From NCBI GenBank assembly GCA_964566425.1, contig CAZMIL010000004.1, positions 1 through 57,214 on the forward strand: a stretch of 57,214 nt of DNA, read 5' to 3'. Made by a program: the position numbers and the translations under genes. This DNA is from CAZMIL01 sp964566425. GTDB lineage: Bacteria; Patescibacteriota; Microgenomatia; UBA1406; GWC2-37-13. Shown here one piece after another: positions 33,076 through 41,269 of the stretch. The stretch's first letter is position 1, and every line of letters begins with the position of its first letter. The notes under the pieces were generated by a model, which was not told the origin of the DNA, ran no database searches, and was given only the letters and a program-made list of their open reading frames with translations.

Positions 33076-35442
33076 TTATCGTGCTGGGTGGCCGCCAAAT
33101 TGATTGCGTAAAGCAGATAAAATTTTACCTGTGTAAGAAGGATTCTTCTCAGAATCAATCCGAAACTTTAATGCTCCCTCAATAATTTTTGTTTTTAACT
33201 TTAATTCTTTTGCAGTATTTACCGTCCACGCTCCCTCACCAGTATGTTTAACTCTTCCCGATATATCTGTTAATTCCTGGCCATAAACTTTGAAAGTATT
33301 TTCCAACCACTCAACCAACCGCGATTCAATCACGCTGCCGTGATTATAGACTTCTGCAACAGCTTGCAAATCCAAACTATATTTTGCTTTTCTCAAAACT
33401 GTAAAACCTTCGGCGAGTGCTTGCATCATCCCATATTCAATCCCATTGTGGACCATTTTGACAAAGTGTCCGGCGCCGACTCCCGGGAAAAACTGTACTC
33501 CGCCTGAGACGGAAATATCAATCAATAACGGAAGTAAATAATCATAATTTTTCCTTTTACCACCAACCATCAATGATGCCCCATATCTGGCTCCTTCTGG
33601 CCCCCCGGAAACACCAATATCAACGAAATTTAAACCCCGTTTAGTAAACCTCTTGGCTCGTTCAATTGTGTGTTTATAAAACGAATTGCCGGCTTCAACT
33701 AGAATGTCGTCTTTCTCAAAAAAAGGAAGAATTTTGGTAATCATCTCGTCAACTACATTATGCGGAACCATTAACCAAACAACTCGCGGTTTTTTAAGTC
33801 TGTCAATAAATTCTCCGAGCGATTCCGTGGGAATTAATCCTTCTTTTGCTAACTCTTTGGTTACACTTGCAGTTCTGTTATAGCCAATTACTTTCCAATT
33901 GTTTTCAATTAAATGCCGAGCTAAATTTGTTCCCATTTTTCCCAAACCAACAATCCCGATTTCTCTATAACGCAAAATGTCAATCGGAACTTGTCGTTTC
34001 TGTCCAACAAAATTATTGGCGATTTTAAGAATTCCGTCTGTATCAGGCTGATATTTTTCTAAAGGTACGACGTCTTTTCCCCAAGCAGCAACAATCGAAT
34101 CGATATAATTCCACATCGCTCTGACCTCCTGTGTAGATAAAAATAGTAATTGATTTCCTTCAACACAGTCTAAGAGCAATTTTTCATATTCTTCAACGTA
34201 TTGAATTCTGCTGGTTTTTTTACGATAGATAAAATTGAAACGCCGCGATGCGACCTCCACAGCTGAACTTACTCCTGGTTTTTTAGTTAAAAAAGAAATC
34301 CTGATTGCTTCTTGCGGTTCAAGGGAAAAAACTACTTGGTTTGTGTAATGATTTTCCGGTGGGCAGAGACAAGGTGTGACGTGTTTGAAAGTAACAATAA
34401 TTTCTTTGTTTTGATCTTTTAAACGCTTACCACTTTCCAGATAAATCGGCATGCCCTGCCACCTTGGTAAATCAAGAAAAGTTTTTATCTTGAAATATGT
34501 TTCTGTCCTCGATTGCGGTTTGACTCCGCCTATTTTAGTGTAATTTTGATACTGAGCTCTGAAGGTATCTGTTTTGATTTCATCGACTTTGGGAATACAT
34601 AGTGCTTCTAAAATTTCCTGTCTTTTTTTACGTACAATTTCAGCTGATAAATTCTTCGGATGATCCATTGTTACCAACGCTAGCATTTGCAGCAGGTGGT
34701 TTTGCCCGACATCAATCAACGCCCCTAAGCCGTCATAAAAAGGCCCTCTGCCTTCCACGCCAATTTTTTCCAATAATTTTATTTCGATCTTCTCGATGAA
34801 CTTGTTATTCCAACTTTGCTCAAACAAATTATTAGAAAAACGGAAACTTAAAATATTTTGCAACATTTCCTTGCCTAAATAATGGTCGATGCGATAGATT
34901 TGCTCTTCTTTAAACAGTTTCGACAGTAAAAAATCAACACGTTCGGCGGTCTGGGCATCTTTACCAAAAGGCTTTTCTACCAGAACTCTGGTCCAACCCT
35001 CGTCTGGTCCGCAAGGAATAGTTAATCCGGAAGAAGAAAGGTGGTTAAACATCATTTCATAGAGATCCGGGGGCACGGCCAAATAAAAAAGTTTATTTGA
35101 ACAGACTTTCCATTCGTTATCCGTCCGGCCCAACAGCTTGGCTAAACTTGAATAAGTTCTTTCTTGCGTAAATTCTCCTTGATGGTATATAACGTGCTGC
35201 AAAAAATCTTTAAGTTGCTGGTCATTTTTTTTTACTCCCAGTTTCTGGGTTAAAATATCAGTCACATGTTTATGAAATTCTTCTTGACTTAAATTCCGCC
35301 TAGCCACTCCGACAATGCGCAACATTTTGGGAAGTTTGTCTTTTTTATAAAGATTAAAAAGAGCAGGAGTAATTTTTTTTGTCATCAAATCACCCGTTGC
35401 TCCAAAAATTATCAGAACTGTGGGGATATTTTTTGTCGACAT
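33076..35442 (-). CDS. Fused glucose-6-P dehydrogenase / 6-phosphogluconate dehydrogenase
   Basis: A 788-aa fusion of two oxidative pentose-phosphate enzymes. Residues 1-485 are G6PD: GATGDLM at 14-20, LVEKPFG, catalytic RIDHYLGKE at 184-192 and YLESGKRL. A short linker (IDILRYR) leads to 493-788, a short-type 6PGDH with a second Rossmann motif GLGKMGTN (499-506), GVSGGPEGARYGASLMVGG split over the active site, and KMVHNGIEYGMMQ. The reading frame is continuous and both active sites look intact. The lactonase between the two steps is not in the window. A TATAAT overlapping the KBL stop ends seven bases before the ATG. Confidence 0.93.
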   Translation of the reverse strand: MSTKNIPTVLIIFGATGDLMTKKITPALFNLYKKDKLPKMLRIVGVARRNLSQEEFHKHVTDILTQKLGVKKNDQQLKDFLQHVIYHQGEFTQERTYSSLAKLLGRTDNEWKVCSNKLFYLAVPPDLYEMMFNHLSSSGLTIPCGPDEGWTRVLVEKPFGKDAQTAERVDFLLSKLFKEEQIYRIDHYLGKEMLQNILSFRFSNNLFEQSWNNKFIEKIEIKLLEKIGVEGRGPFYDGLGALIDVGQNHLLQMLALVTMDHPKNLSAEIVRKKRQEILEALCIPKVDEIKTDTFRAQYQNYTKIGGVKPQSRTETYFKIKTFLDLPRWQGMPIYLESGKRLKDQNKEIIVTFKHVTPCLCPPENHYTNQVVFSLEPQEAIRISFLTKKPGVSSAVEVASRRFNFIYRKKTSRIQYVEEYEKLLLDCVEGNQLLFLSTQEVRAMWNYIDSIVAAWGKDVVPLEKYQPDTDGILKIANNFVGQKRQVPIDILRYREIGIVGLGKMGTNLARHLIENNWKVIGYNRTASVTKELAKEGLIPTESLGEFIDRLKKPRVVWLMVPHNVVDEMITKILPFFEKDDILVEAGNSFYKHTIERAKRFTKRGLNFVDIGVSGGPEGARYGASLMVGGKRKNYDYLLPLLIDISVSGGVQFFPGVGAGHFVKMVHNGIEYGMMQALAEGFTVLRKAKYSLDLQAVAEVYNHGSVIESRLVEWLENTFKVYGQELTDISGRVKHTGEGAWTVNTAKELKLKTKIIEGALKFRIDSEKNPSYTGKILSALRNQFGGHPAR

Positions 35443-35450
35443 GAGGCAAA

Positions 35451-36695
35451 TTATACAAGACCTGTTTTTTGAAGAGCGGTGATTAAAATATCAAGGTCTT
35501 CTTGCTCATGAGCTGCGGAAATTTGAATTCTGATTTCGTCAGCTCCTTTAGGAACAACCGGATAGCTGATGTTGGTGACTAAAATGTTTTGGGTAAAGAG
35601 TTTATCGACTATTTCCCGTGTTTTAACCGGGTCGCCAATTAGCAATGGCTGAATCGAGTGAGAGGAATCTGCAGCAAATCTGAAACCGGCTTTGGCGGCG
35701 GCTTCCTTGAAATATTTAATATTGTCTCTGGATCGTTGTAATAATTGTTTCCCATCAGATTGATCTAATAATTCCATTGCTTTGAGAGCCGCACTTGCTG
35801 TTCCTGGCGCAAAGGGATTAGAGTAAATGTAAGTCGCTGCCGATTCCCGGAGATAATCAATAATCGTTTGGTCGGCAACAACATAACCGCCGTCCGCTCC
35901 AAGCGCCTTGCCAAATGTCCCAACTAAAACATCAGCTTGTACACCTTCGACTTCTTCAATCCCTCGCCCATTTTTTCCGGAAACTCCAACGCCGTGTGCA
36001 TCATCTACTACCAGTAGTGTGCCATTGCTATATTCTGCATCATACTTATCAACTACTTCTCTTATCGCTTTCAGACGTTGATATTCTCCCAACATACTGA
36101 ATACTCCATCAGTAATAATCAACGCCCGATGATATTTTGTTTTCCCATGCTCTAAAAGTTTGGCTAAGTCTTCAGCATCCATGTGTTGAAAAATTGCCTT
36201 TTGCTCTTTAGGTAAATTGGCAATACGAATTCCATCGATAATGCTGCGGTGATTAAGCGCATCGGAAATTACAAAAACGCTGTTATCAACAAGCGAATCC
36301 TTACTCTGGCCCACAATCAGGCAAAAGATTACTGCCATATTCGTGGCAAAAGCAGAAGAAAAAATCATCCCGTCATCACGTTTATGAAATTGCGCAGCTT
36401 TTTTTTCTAAATCGCGGTGAATTTTTAATGATCCGGAAATGAATCTAACTGCTCCCGGGCCGGTTCCATATTTTTCGGTTGCCTCGTGTTCTGCTTGTTT
36501 TAATTGCGGATTGTGTCTTAAGCCTAAATAATCGTTGGAATTAAAGATTCGGATTTTTTTCCCATCGATCATTGCCTTTGGAGATTTTTCGTTGGTAAAT
36601 CCATCAATTATTTTTTCATGTCGCTTGGAGGTTTTAATTTCGTCAATTCTAGCTATCTCTTTTTTCAGAATTGTAAAAAATTTACTGCGCGCCAT
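35451..36695 (-). CDS. kbl: Glycine C-acetyltransferase (KBL)
   Basis: A 414-aa PLP enzyme of the alpha-oxoamine synthase family, converting 2-amino-3-ketobutyrate and CoA to glycine and acetyl-CoA. Landmarks are FNSNDYLGL, GPGAVRFISG, DALNHRSIIDG, VVDDAHGVGVSG and the PLP lysine K263 in GTFGKALGADGG. The length fits. The start overlaps the TDH stop (TAATG), so the two threonine-degrading enzymes are translationally coupled and should act together. Confidence 0.88.
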   Translation of the reverse strand: MARSKFFTILKKEIARIDEIKTSKRHEKIIDGFTNEKSPKAMIDGKKIRIFNSNDYLGLRHNPQLKQAEHEATEKYGTGPGAVRFISGSLKIHRDLEKKAAQFHKRDDGMIFSSAFATNMAVIFCLIVGQSKDSLVDNSVFVISDALNHRSIIDGIRIANLPKEQKAIFQHMDAEDLAKLLEHGKTKYHRALIITDGVFSMLGEYQRLKAIREVVDKYDAEYSNGTLLVVDDAHGVGVSGKNGRGIEEVEGVQADVLVGTFGKALGADGGYVVADQTIIDYLRESAATYIYSNPFAPGTASAALKAMELLDQSDGKQLLQRSRDNIKYFKEAAAKAGFRFAADSSHSIQPLLIGDPVKTREIVDKLFTQNILVTNISYPVVPKGADEIRIQISAAHEQEDLDILITALQKTGLV

Positions 36696-37636
36696 TATTT
36701 AAGTTTAAATTTAACTTTTAGATTTGTGATTATTTCTTCCACCAAGCGCGGAAGATCGTAATCGTGTTGCCAGCCCCAATCTTTTCGCGCCTCCGAATCG
36801 TCAAGAGAATTCGGCCAGGAATCGGCAATCTCCTGCCGGTTATCCGGTTTGTACTCTACCACTAAAGGAATATGTCTTTTTATCTCCTCCTCCAATTGTT
36901 TGGCTGAAAAACTCAGAGCTGCAATATTATAACTTGTTCTGATTTTAATTTGACTGACGTCCTCTTCCATGATCATTAAAGTTGCTTTTATCGCATCATT
37001 AACATACATCATCGGGATCACTGTTTCTTCTTTCAAAAAACAAGTATATTTCCCTGTCTTTAATCCTTCATGAAACATGGCAATGGAATATTCGGAAGTA
37101 CCGGATGAAGGATGAGTTTTCCAACTGATAATTCCTGGATAACGCACCGAGCGCACATCCACTCTATATTTTAACCAATAATACTGACATAAAAGTTCAC
37201 CGGAAACCTTGGTTACGCCATACATAGTTGTTGGTTCAAGAACGGTATGCTGTGAAGTACTGTCTTTAGGTGTTGTCGGCCCAAAAGCGGCAATCGAAGA
37301 CGGCCAAAAAAGTTTTAGTTTATATTGACGAGCTAAGTCAAGAATGTTTTTCAATCCCCCCATATTTATTTCCCAGCACAGATCGGGCCGCTCCTCCCCG
37401 CCGACCGAAAGCAAGGAAACCAAATGAAAGATTTCGCCTATATCGTATTTCTTAATCAAGGATTCCAAATTTTTTTTATCATTAACCTCAACTTTTTCAA
37501 CTATTCCTTTAAAATCTGTGGGAATATTTTTGTGACCAACTGCGATTACATTGTCTGGGCCGTATTTTTTTTGCAAAGCAGGAGTCAATTCTGTCCCAAT
37601 CTGCCCAAAGGCGCCGGTAACTAAAATTTTTTTCAT
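36695..37636 (-). CDS. L-threonine 3-dehydrogenase, SDR type
   Basis: A 313-aa extended short-chain dehydrogenase. TGAFGQIG starts the Rossmann fold, the catalytic pair is Y139-K143 (YGVTK), and RSVRYPGIIS, GTSEYSIAMFHEGLKTG and IPMMYVNDA are hallmarks of SDR-type threonine dehydrogenases rather than sugar epimerases. It oxidises threonine to 2-amino-3-ketobutyrate for the following KBL. It overlaps the upstream surface-protein gene by ATGA. Confidence 0.85.
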   Translation of the reverse strand: MKKILVTGAFGQIGTELTPALQKKYGPDNVIAVGHKNIPTDFKGIVEKVEVNDKKNLESLIKKYDIGEIFHLVSLLSVGGEERPDLCWEINMGGLKNILDLARQYKLKLFWPSSIAAFGPTTPKDSTSQHTVLEPTTMYGVTKVSGELLCQYYWLKYRVDVRSVRYPGIISWKTHPSSGTSEYSIAMFHEGLKTGKYTCFLKEETVIPMMYVNDAIKATLMIMEEDVSQIKIRTSYNIAALSFSAKQLEEEIKRHIPLVVEYKPDNRQEIADSWPNSLDDSEARKDWGWQHDYDLPRLVEEIITNLKVKFKLK

Positions 37637-38259
37637 TGTGTTGGTGTAGGAGTTGGCGACAGCGTAGGTGTATTTGTCGGTGTAGGATTAATCCCCCCCT
37701 GAAAATTGAAATTTCTGATCAAATCCGTCGTGTCACTTGAAGCCGTACTTTTAACATTGAGTTCAAAAGTATGTGGACCACTAGTCAGATTATAGACGCA
37801 AACCGACTTATCGATAAAGTCAGACCACGAACTATTATCAATCCTATATTTCCAAACTACCGAGCAGTAAGAATTATCTTTGTAATCAATATTAAAACAG
37901 ACCGGAGAACTATTTACTGTCTGTCCCTCTGTAGGTGAAGAGATTTCGATCGGCCCGACTTCTTTTTTACATGCGGGAATAGGGGTTGCTGTCGGTGAAG
38001 ATTCTTTCTGCGTTACCGGAACAACAGTCACCACCATCTTTGGAGGCGATGGCGGAGTTGGAACAATCGTTGTTACAGTCTTTGCTCCTTTGAGGTTGTT
38101 GTAGTTAAGGATTAAGACTGTTAACAGCACCGGAATTCCCAAAATCGCACTAAAAAATTCTATATATTTTTTCGACTCTGGAAGACCCCTATACCATTTT
38201 TTGAACTTTTGTCCAATAGTAAGTTTTTTGACTTCTTTGACGACTTTTTCCTCAGGCAT
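37633..38259 (-). CDS. Single-pass surface protein with Ig-like domain
   Basis: A 208-aa protein: basic cytoplasmic N-terminus, one membrane helix (about 34-53), Pro/Thr linker, then a beta-sandwich-like segment (about 100-185) with three cysteines (CFNIDY, YCSVVWKY, VCVYNL) and a TPTPTPTQ tail. It is likely displayed on the cell. No family assigned. TAAAAT in extended context (TGGTAAAAT) ends six bases before the ATG. It heads an operon continuing into tdh and kbl. Confidence 0.65.
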   Translation of the reverse strand: MPEEKVVKEVKKLTIGQKFKKWYRGLPESKKYIEFFSAILGIPVLLTVLILNYNNLKGAKTVTTIVPTPPSPPKMVVTVVPVTQKESSPTATPIPACKKEVGPIEISSPTEGQTVNSSPVCFNIDYKDNSYCSVVWKYRIDNSSWSDFIDKSVCVYNLTSGPHTFELNVKSTASSDTTDLIRNFNFQGGINPTPTNTPTLSPTPTPTQ

Positions 38260-38307
38260 TTATCTATTTTACCAAGTCAGGTTTAGTCTTTCTAGTAGGT
38301 AAAGACC

Positions 38308-38316
38308 TGATATAAT
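38308..38316 (+). promoter_or_regulatory. Extended -10, original tRNA-Asn promoter
   Basis: TGATATAAT (TATAAT at 38311-38316) lies 15 bases upstream of the tRNA-Asn 5'-half copy. It is probably the ancestral promoter of the tRNA gene, now separated from the intact tRNA by the GIY-YIG unit. Confidence 0.6.
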
Positions 38317-38331
38317 AGAAAAACACCGTTT

Positions 38332-38375
38332 TCCCCTGTAGCTCATCCGCCAATTGGCGGAGGTAGAACGAGTCC
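38332..38375 (+). pseudogene. Orphan 5' half of tRNA-Asn
   Basis: Matches the first 30 bases of tRNA-Asn (acceptor strand, D arm, 5' strand of the anticodon stem) and then stops. The D loop carries a 16-bp perfect palindrome in place of two or three bases. One further change (A for G) disturbs the D stem. It cannot fold as a tRNA. Confidence 0.75.
38346..38361. repeat. 16-bp perfect palindrome
   Basis: TCCGCCAATTGGCGGA, inserted in the D loop of the orphan tRNA half. It would form an eight-pair hairpin in either strand. I saw no second exact copy in the window. Confidence 0.8.
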
Positions 38376-38389
38376 AGTATAATTGGGAA

Positions 38390-38641
38390 ATGTTTTGGGT
38401 TTACGCACTTTACAACAAACAACACAGCAAAATTTATATCGGTCAAACTAGAAATATTGAAGAAAGATTAAAGTCACATCAAGGAGGGATTTTTGAAAAG
38501 AGTTACACTAAAAGATTTCGAGGAAAATGGAGCTTAATTTACAAAGAAAGATGTAAAGATAGAAAGGAAGCTTTGCTAAGAGAAAAGCAGTTGAAAAGTT
38601 ATCAAGGTAGATTGTTTATTAAGAGATACATTCCCCTGTAG
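38390..38641 (+). CDS. Small GIY-YIG nuclease
   Basis: An 83-aa single-domain GIY-YIG endonuclease. FWVYAL supplies the GIY-like strand and KIYIGQT the YIG strand, R26 in IEERLKSH is the catalytic arginine, and E65 in LLREKQLKS is the metal-binding glutamate. The ATG at 38390 is chosen because TATAAT (38378-38383) ends six bases before it. The longer frame from 38354 would start inside the tRNA half. Its last codons and stop (CCC CTG TAG) are the first bases of tRNA-Asn, so gene and tRNA overlap by ten bases. It is probably the nuclease that moved the unit. Confidence 0.85.
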   Translation: MFWVYALYNKQHSKIYIGQTRNIEERLKSHQGGIFEKSYTKRFRGKWSLIYKERCKDRKEALLREKQLKSYQGRLFIKRYIPL

Positions 38642-38707
38642 CTCAATCGGTAGAGCGAGTCCCTGTTAAGGACGAGGTTGGTGGTTCGAGTCCACCCGGG
38701 GGAGCCA
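38632..38707 (+). tRNA. tRNA-Asn (GUU anticodon)
   Basis: Full cloverleaf: acceptor TCCCCTG/CGGGGGA, D arm GCTC-GAGC, anticodon loop CTGTTAA (anticodon GTT), T arm GGTGG-TTCGAGT-CCACC, discriminator G and encoded CCA. The base pair at 27-43 is A-G. No strong promoter directly precedes it: TTGAAA (38591) and TTTATT (38615) are the best local candidates. Confidence 0.94.
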
Positions 38708-38708
38708 G

Positions 38709-38909
38709 ATGAGACGGGGGCGGCAGGCAAATTGGTATTTCTATATGATTAAGACACGGGTGCAGGTAAAAAGTTTGTATCAATGCCCCATCTGTAAACT
38801 GCACTATAAAGACAAAATTTGGGCTGAGAAGTGCGAAGGTTGGTGTAAAAAACATAATAGCTGTAACATTGCTATTACTAATCATGCCGAAGAAAGGAAA
38901 CAGCCATGA
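38709..38909 (+). CDS. Small cysteine-rich zinc-ribbon-like protein
   Basis: A 66-aa protein with YQCPICKLHYKDKIWAEKC then EGWCKKHNSCNIAI: a CxxC knuckle and three further cysteines, suggesting zinc binding. I recall similar short proteins in CPR bacteria and archaea, without known function. The ATG at 38709 lies one base after the CCA of tRNA-Asn, matching the other tRNA-linked genes. An internal ATG at 38745 starts nearer the conserved part and is a reasonable alternative. It overlaps the next gene by ATGA. Confidence 0.7.
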   Translation: MRRGRQANWYFYMIKTRVQVKSLYQCPICKLHYKDKIWAEKCEGWCKKHNSCNIAITNHAEERKQP

Positions 38910-39337
38910 AGAAAACTAGTTCGGAAGTTGTAAAATTCTTTAAAAGTTTAGAAAAAAACAGTAATAACCTTGATCTTAATGGTCTCTCTTCCCAATATGC
39001 AGATATGTTTATGTTCGCAGATTCATCTGGAACTAGAATTATCAAGAAAGAAGATTTTCTTAAAGTCCTACCCAATAGAAAAAAATTTGTCGATAAAGTT
39101 GGTCTAAAATTCGTAAGATACACAACTCTTGAAGAAACCCGCTTGGATAATTATCACACTATGGTTGAAGCTCATATCATTATGCATTTTGAGAAAGACA
39201 ATGACAAACAAATAGAAGATGAAGACTCTTCAACTTATATCTTGGAAAGAAAAAACGATAGATTGCAAATAATTCTGCATATAGAACACGGAAATTTAAC
39301 TGAGAAATTAAAAAACTTGGGTTTATTAGAGAGCTAA
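38906..39337 (+). CDS. Possible NTF2/SnoaL-like protein, 143 aa
   Basis: A soluble protein with a SnoaL/NTF2-like pattern: an N-terminal helix, then HTMVEAHIIMHFE and a STYILERKNDRLQIILHIEHG strand pair. There are no catalytic residues I can assign. A purine-rich AAAGGAAA precedes the ATG. It is coupled to the zinc-ribbon gene (ATGA). Assignment is tentative. Confidence 0.5.
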   Translation: MKKTSSEVVKFFKSLEKNSNNLDLNGLSSQYADMFMFADSSGTRIIKKEDFLKVLPNRKKFVDKVGLKFVRYTTLEETRLDNYHTMVEAHIIMHFEKDNDKQIEDEDSSTYILERKNDRLQIILHIEHGNLTEKLKNLGLLES

Positions 39338-39378
39338 GTAAAAAGTCTAACATTCTCCACTCTCGGAGCAGAATCGGT

Positions 39379-41157
39379 ATGCCTAAAGTGAACAATTATT
39401 TAATTGTCACGGCCTTAATAAAAAGGCTCTTTTATATTTGGTTTTTCTCTCTTTTAGGCTTTTTTCTTCTTCTTTTATTTGGAACAAACTTTTTTCAAAG
39501 TGCAGTTAATCAAACTCGAATAGGAAAAACCCCTTTGTTTATATGGCTAATCATAGCTATAATCCTCATAGGTTTTCTAACCTTTTTATTTGGGGAGATA
39601 GTATTATTAATAGCTGTCTTTAGATACGAGGTCAGAAAAGAGGAAAAATCCAAACTAAAACTTGTAATAGAACTTCTCCTCATCCTCATATTTTTCCCCG
39701 TTTTTATAGTTTTTAAATCAGTTCAAGAAAGATTAATTTTTAGAAAAAGCGTTTCTGGCCCCAGAAAGCCTATATTTTTCTCTGAGATAAGATTTATTCT
39801 TCTTCAAGTTTTATCTATTCCCGTTTGGGTAGTTGGATATATACTGGTAGGTTTCATCGTTGCGAATTTTGTTGGTTATGCAACTTTACCGATCTCGATA
39901 GCTGGGACTGGTTCGATGTATCCAACATTTCCAAAAAGTAATGAAAAAGGCCTCAAAAAACAAGCTCGAGAAATAGTCGGAACTTATGGCTTTTTTCCTT
40001 ACCCGAATGGGTTGCTAGTTGTTGGGTATAGATTTTTTAGCTACGAGTTGCAGCGAGGAGATATTGTAACTGCAGATAACAAAATCATAGATGAGTATTC
40101 GAAAAAATTATATGGGAGTCCTGGCAGTGTTGTTAAAAGAATTATTGCGTTGTCTGGAGACAGTATAGAATTAAGAGATGGGGTCGTCTATCTAAATAGT
40201 AAACCACTTTTGGAGCCATATACTTATAAACCTCATTCAACGTTTGGTGAGAATTTTCTATCAGAATGTAAGCAAGTAACTATTCCTAAAAATCAAGCTT
40301 TTATTATGGGAGATAACAGAACCGGAAGCGGAGATTCTAGAGAATTTGGATTTATCTCATATCAAGATATCAAATTCGTTTTGCCATTAGATAAACAAAA
40401 AGGAGTTCTTGACAAATATTATAGAAACACTTCAAATGATTTAAGTGAATCTTCAAAAATAAAACTGGACGAGGTGAGATATATACAGCTTTTAAACAAA
40501 GAACGAGAAAAGACTGGAGCGAAGCCTTTAAAATACCAGCCACTTCTTGAAAAATCAGCCTATAAGCGAGGAGACGTAATATTGAAGTATGATGATTTTT
40601 CTTTTGAGGCAACCAGAAGTGGATACACTATGCAAAGAGCTCTGAACGATGTTGGTTATAGTAATATAGTTTATGCCGAGGAGCCTGTTCTAGGCTATTA
40701 TGACTCTAATGATCTCTTAGAAAATCAGCTTCAATTTCCAGCTTCAAAAAAATTTTTATTAGATAAACAATATCAGGAAATTGGTATTGCGGCCGTGGAA
40801 GGCACTCTTAACGGTTGCCCAACTCAAATTATTGTCCAGCATTTGGCGGGATATGTGCCACCTAACTATAAACCATCCGATATTGAAGGATGGCAAGAAA
40901 TTCTAAATCGACTTAAAGAAATTCAACCAAGTTGGCTTAACTTAAAAAACAATTCAGAATTCTATAATAGTCGCAGGAAGGAAGTAGATAGAATTAATGA
41001 TATTATTTCCACAAGAATTTCAAATATTGAAGGAATTGTCGCAACCATGAATTCAAACAAATGGTTATCAAAACAGCAAATTGATTACATGTATCAGGAC
41101 ACTACTTTATCTAACGAAGAAGAAGCGTTAGCTAAGAAACTTAATTCCAACGAATAA
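39379..41157 (+). CDS. Signal peptidase I fused to a CAP domain
   Basis: A 592-aa membrane protein. Helices at about 14-35, 53-80, 96-113 and 140-168 precede a signal peptidase I domain with catalytic S179 (GTGSMYPTF), K253 (VVKRIIALSGDSIEL) and MGDNRTGSGDSREFG. Residues about 364-495 form a CAP/SCP (PR-1-like) domain starting LLNKEREKTGAKPLKY and ending QHLAGYVPP. A helical tail of about 95 residues follows. The frame is continuous. Both parts would lie outside the membrane, so precursor cleavage and the CAP function may be linked. Confidence 0.85.
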   Translation: MPKVNNYLIVTALIKRLFYIWFFSLLGFFLLLLFGTNFFQSAVNQTRIGKTPLFIWLIIAIILIGFLTFLFGEIVLLIAVFRYEVRKEEKSKLKLVIELLLILIFFPVFIVFKSVQERLIFRKSVSGPRKPIFFSEIRFILLQVLSIPVWVVGYILVGFIVANFVGYATLPISIAGTGSMYPTFPKSNEKGLKKQAREIVGTYGFFPYPNGLLVVGYRFFSYELQRGDIVTADNKIIDEYSKKLYGSPGSVVKRIIALSGDSIELRDGVVYLNSKPLLEPYTYKPHSTFGENFLSECKQVTIPKNQAFIMGDNRTGSGDSREFGFISYQDIKFVLPLDKQKGVLDKYYRNTSNDLSESSKIKLDEVRYIQLLNKEREKTGAKPLKYQPLLEKSAYKRGDVILKYDDFSFEATRSGYTMQRALNDVGYSNIVYAEEPVLGYYDSNDLLENQLQFPASKKFLLDKQYQEIGIAAVEGTLNGCPTQIIVQHLAGYVPPNYKPSDIEGWQEILNRLKEIQPSWLNLKNNSEFYNSRRKEVDRINDIISTRISNIEGIVATMNSNKWLSKQQIDYMYQDTTLSNEEEALAKKLNSNE

Positions 41158-41269
41158 AGCTCAATGAAATTACTTAGATTTTTTGATATCAAAGGGTAAC
41201 TCCCAATAGTAAATAGTGGAAAACGGAACAGAATTTTTCTCCCTGATATAATTTTTATATTGGCGCATC

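Larger units (their letters stand above)
38331..38630 (+). mobile_element. 300-bp GIY-YIG unit inserted at tRNA-Asn
   Basis: The unit starts with TTCCCCTGTAGCTCA (38331-38345), a copy of the start of tRNA-Asn, and ends exactly where the same 15 bases recur (38631-38645) as the start of the intact tRNA. Beyond the 15-bp repeat the left copy continues to match the tRNA (GGTAGA-CGAGTCC) to 38375. Between the copies lies a complete GIY-YIG nuclease gene with its own -10. This is the pattern expected of an element that entered a tRNA gene and rebuilt its 5' half. Confidence 0.65.

Noticed and set aside
38264..38446. Minus-strand ORF across the orphan tRNA half
   Set aside because: Antisense to a tRNA fragment and the GIY-YIG start; no promoter or recognisable product.
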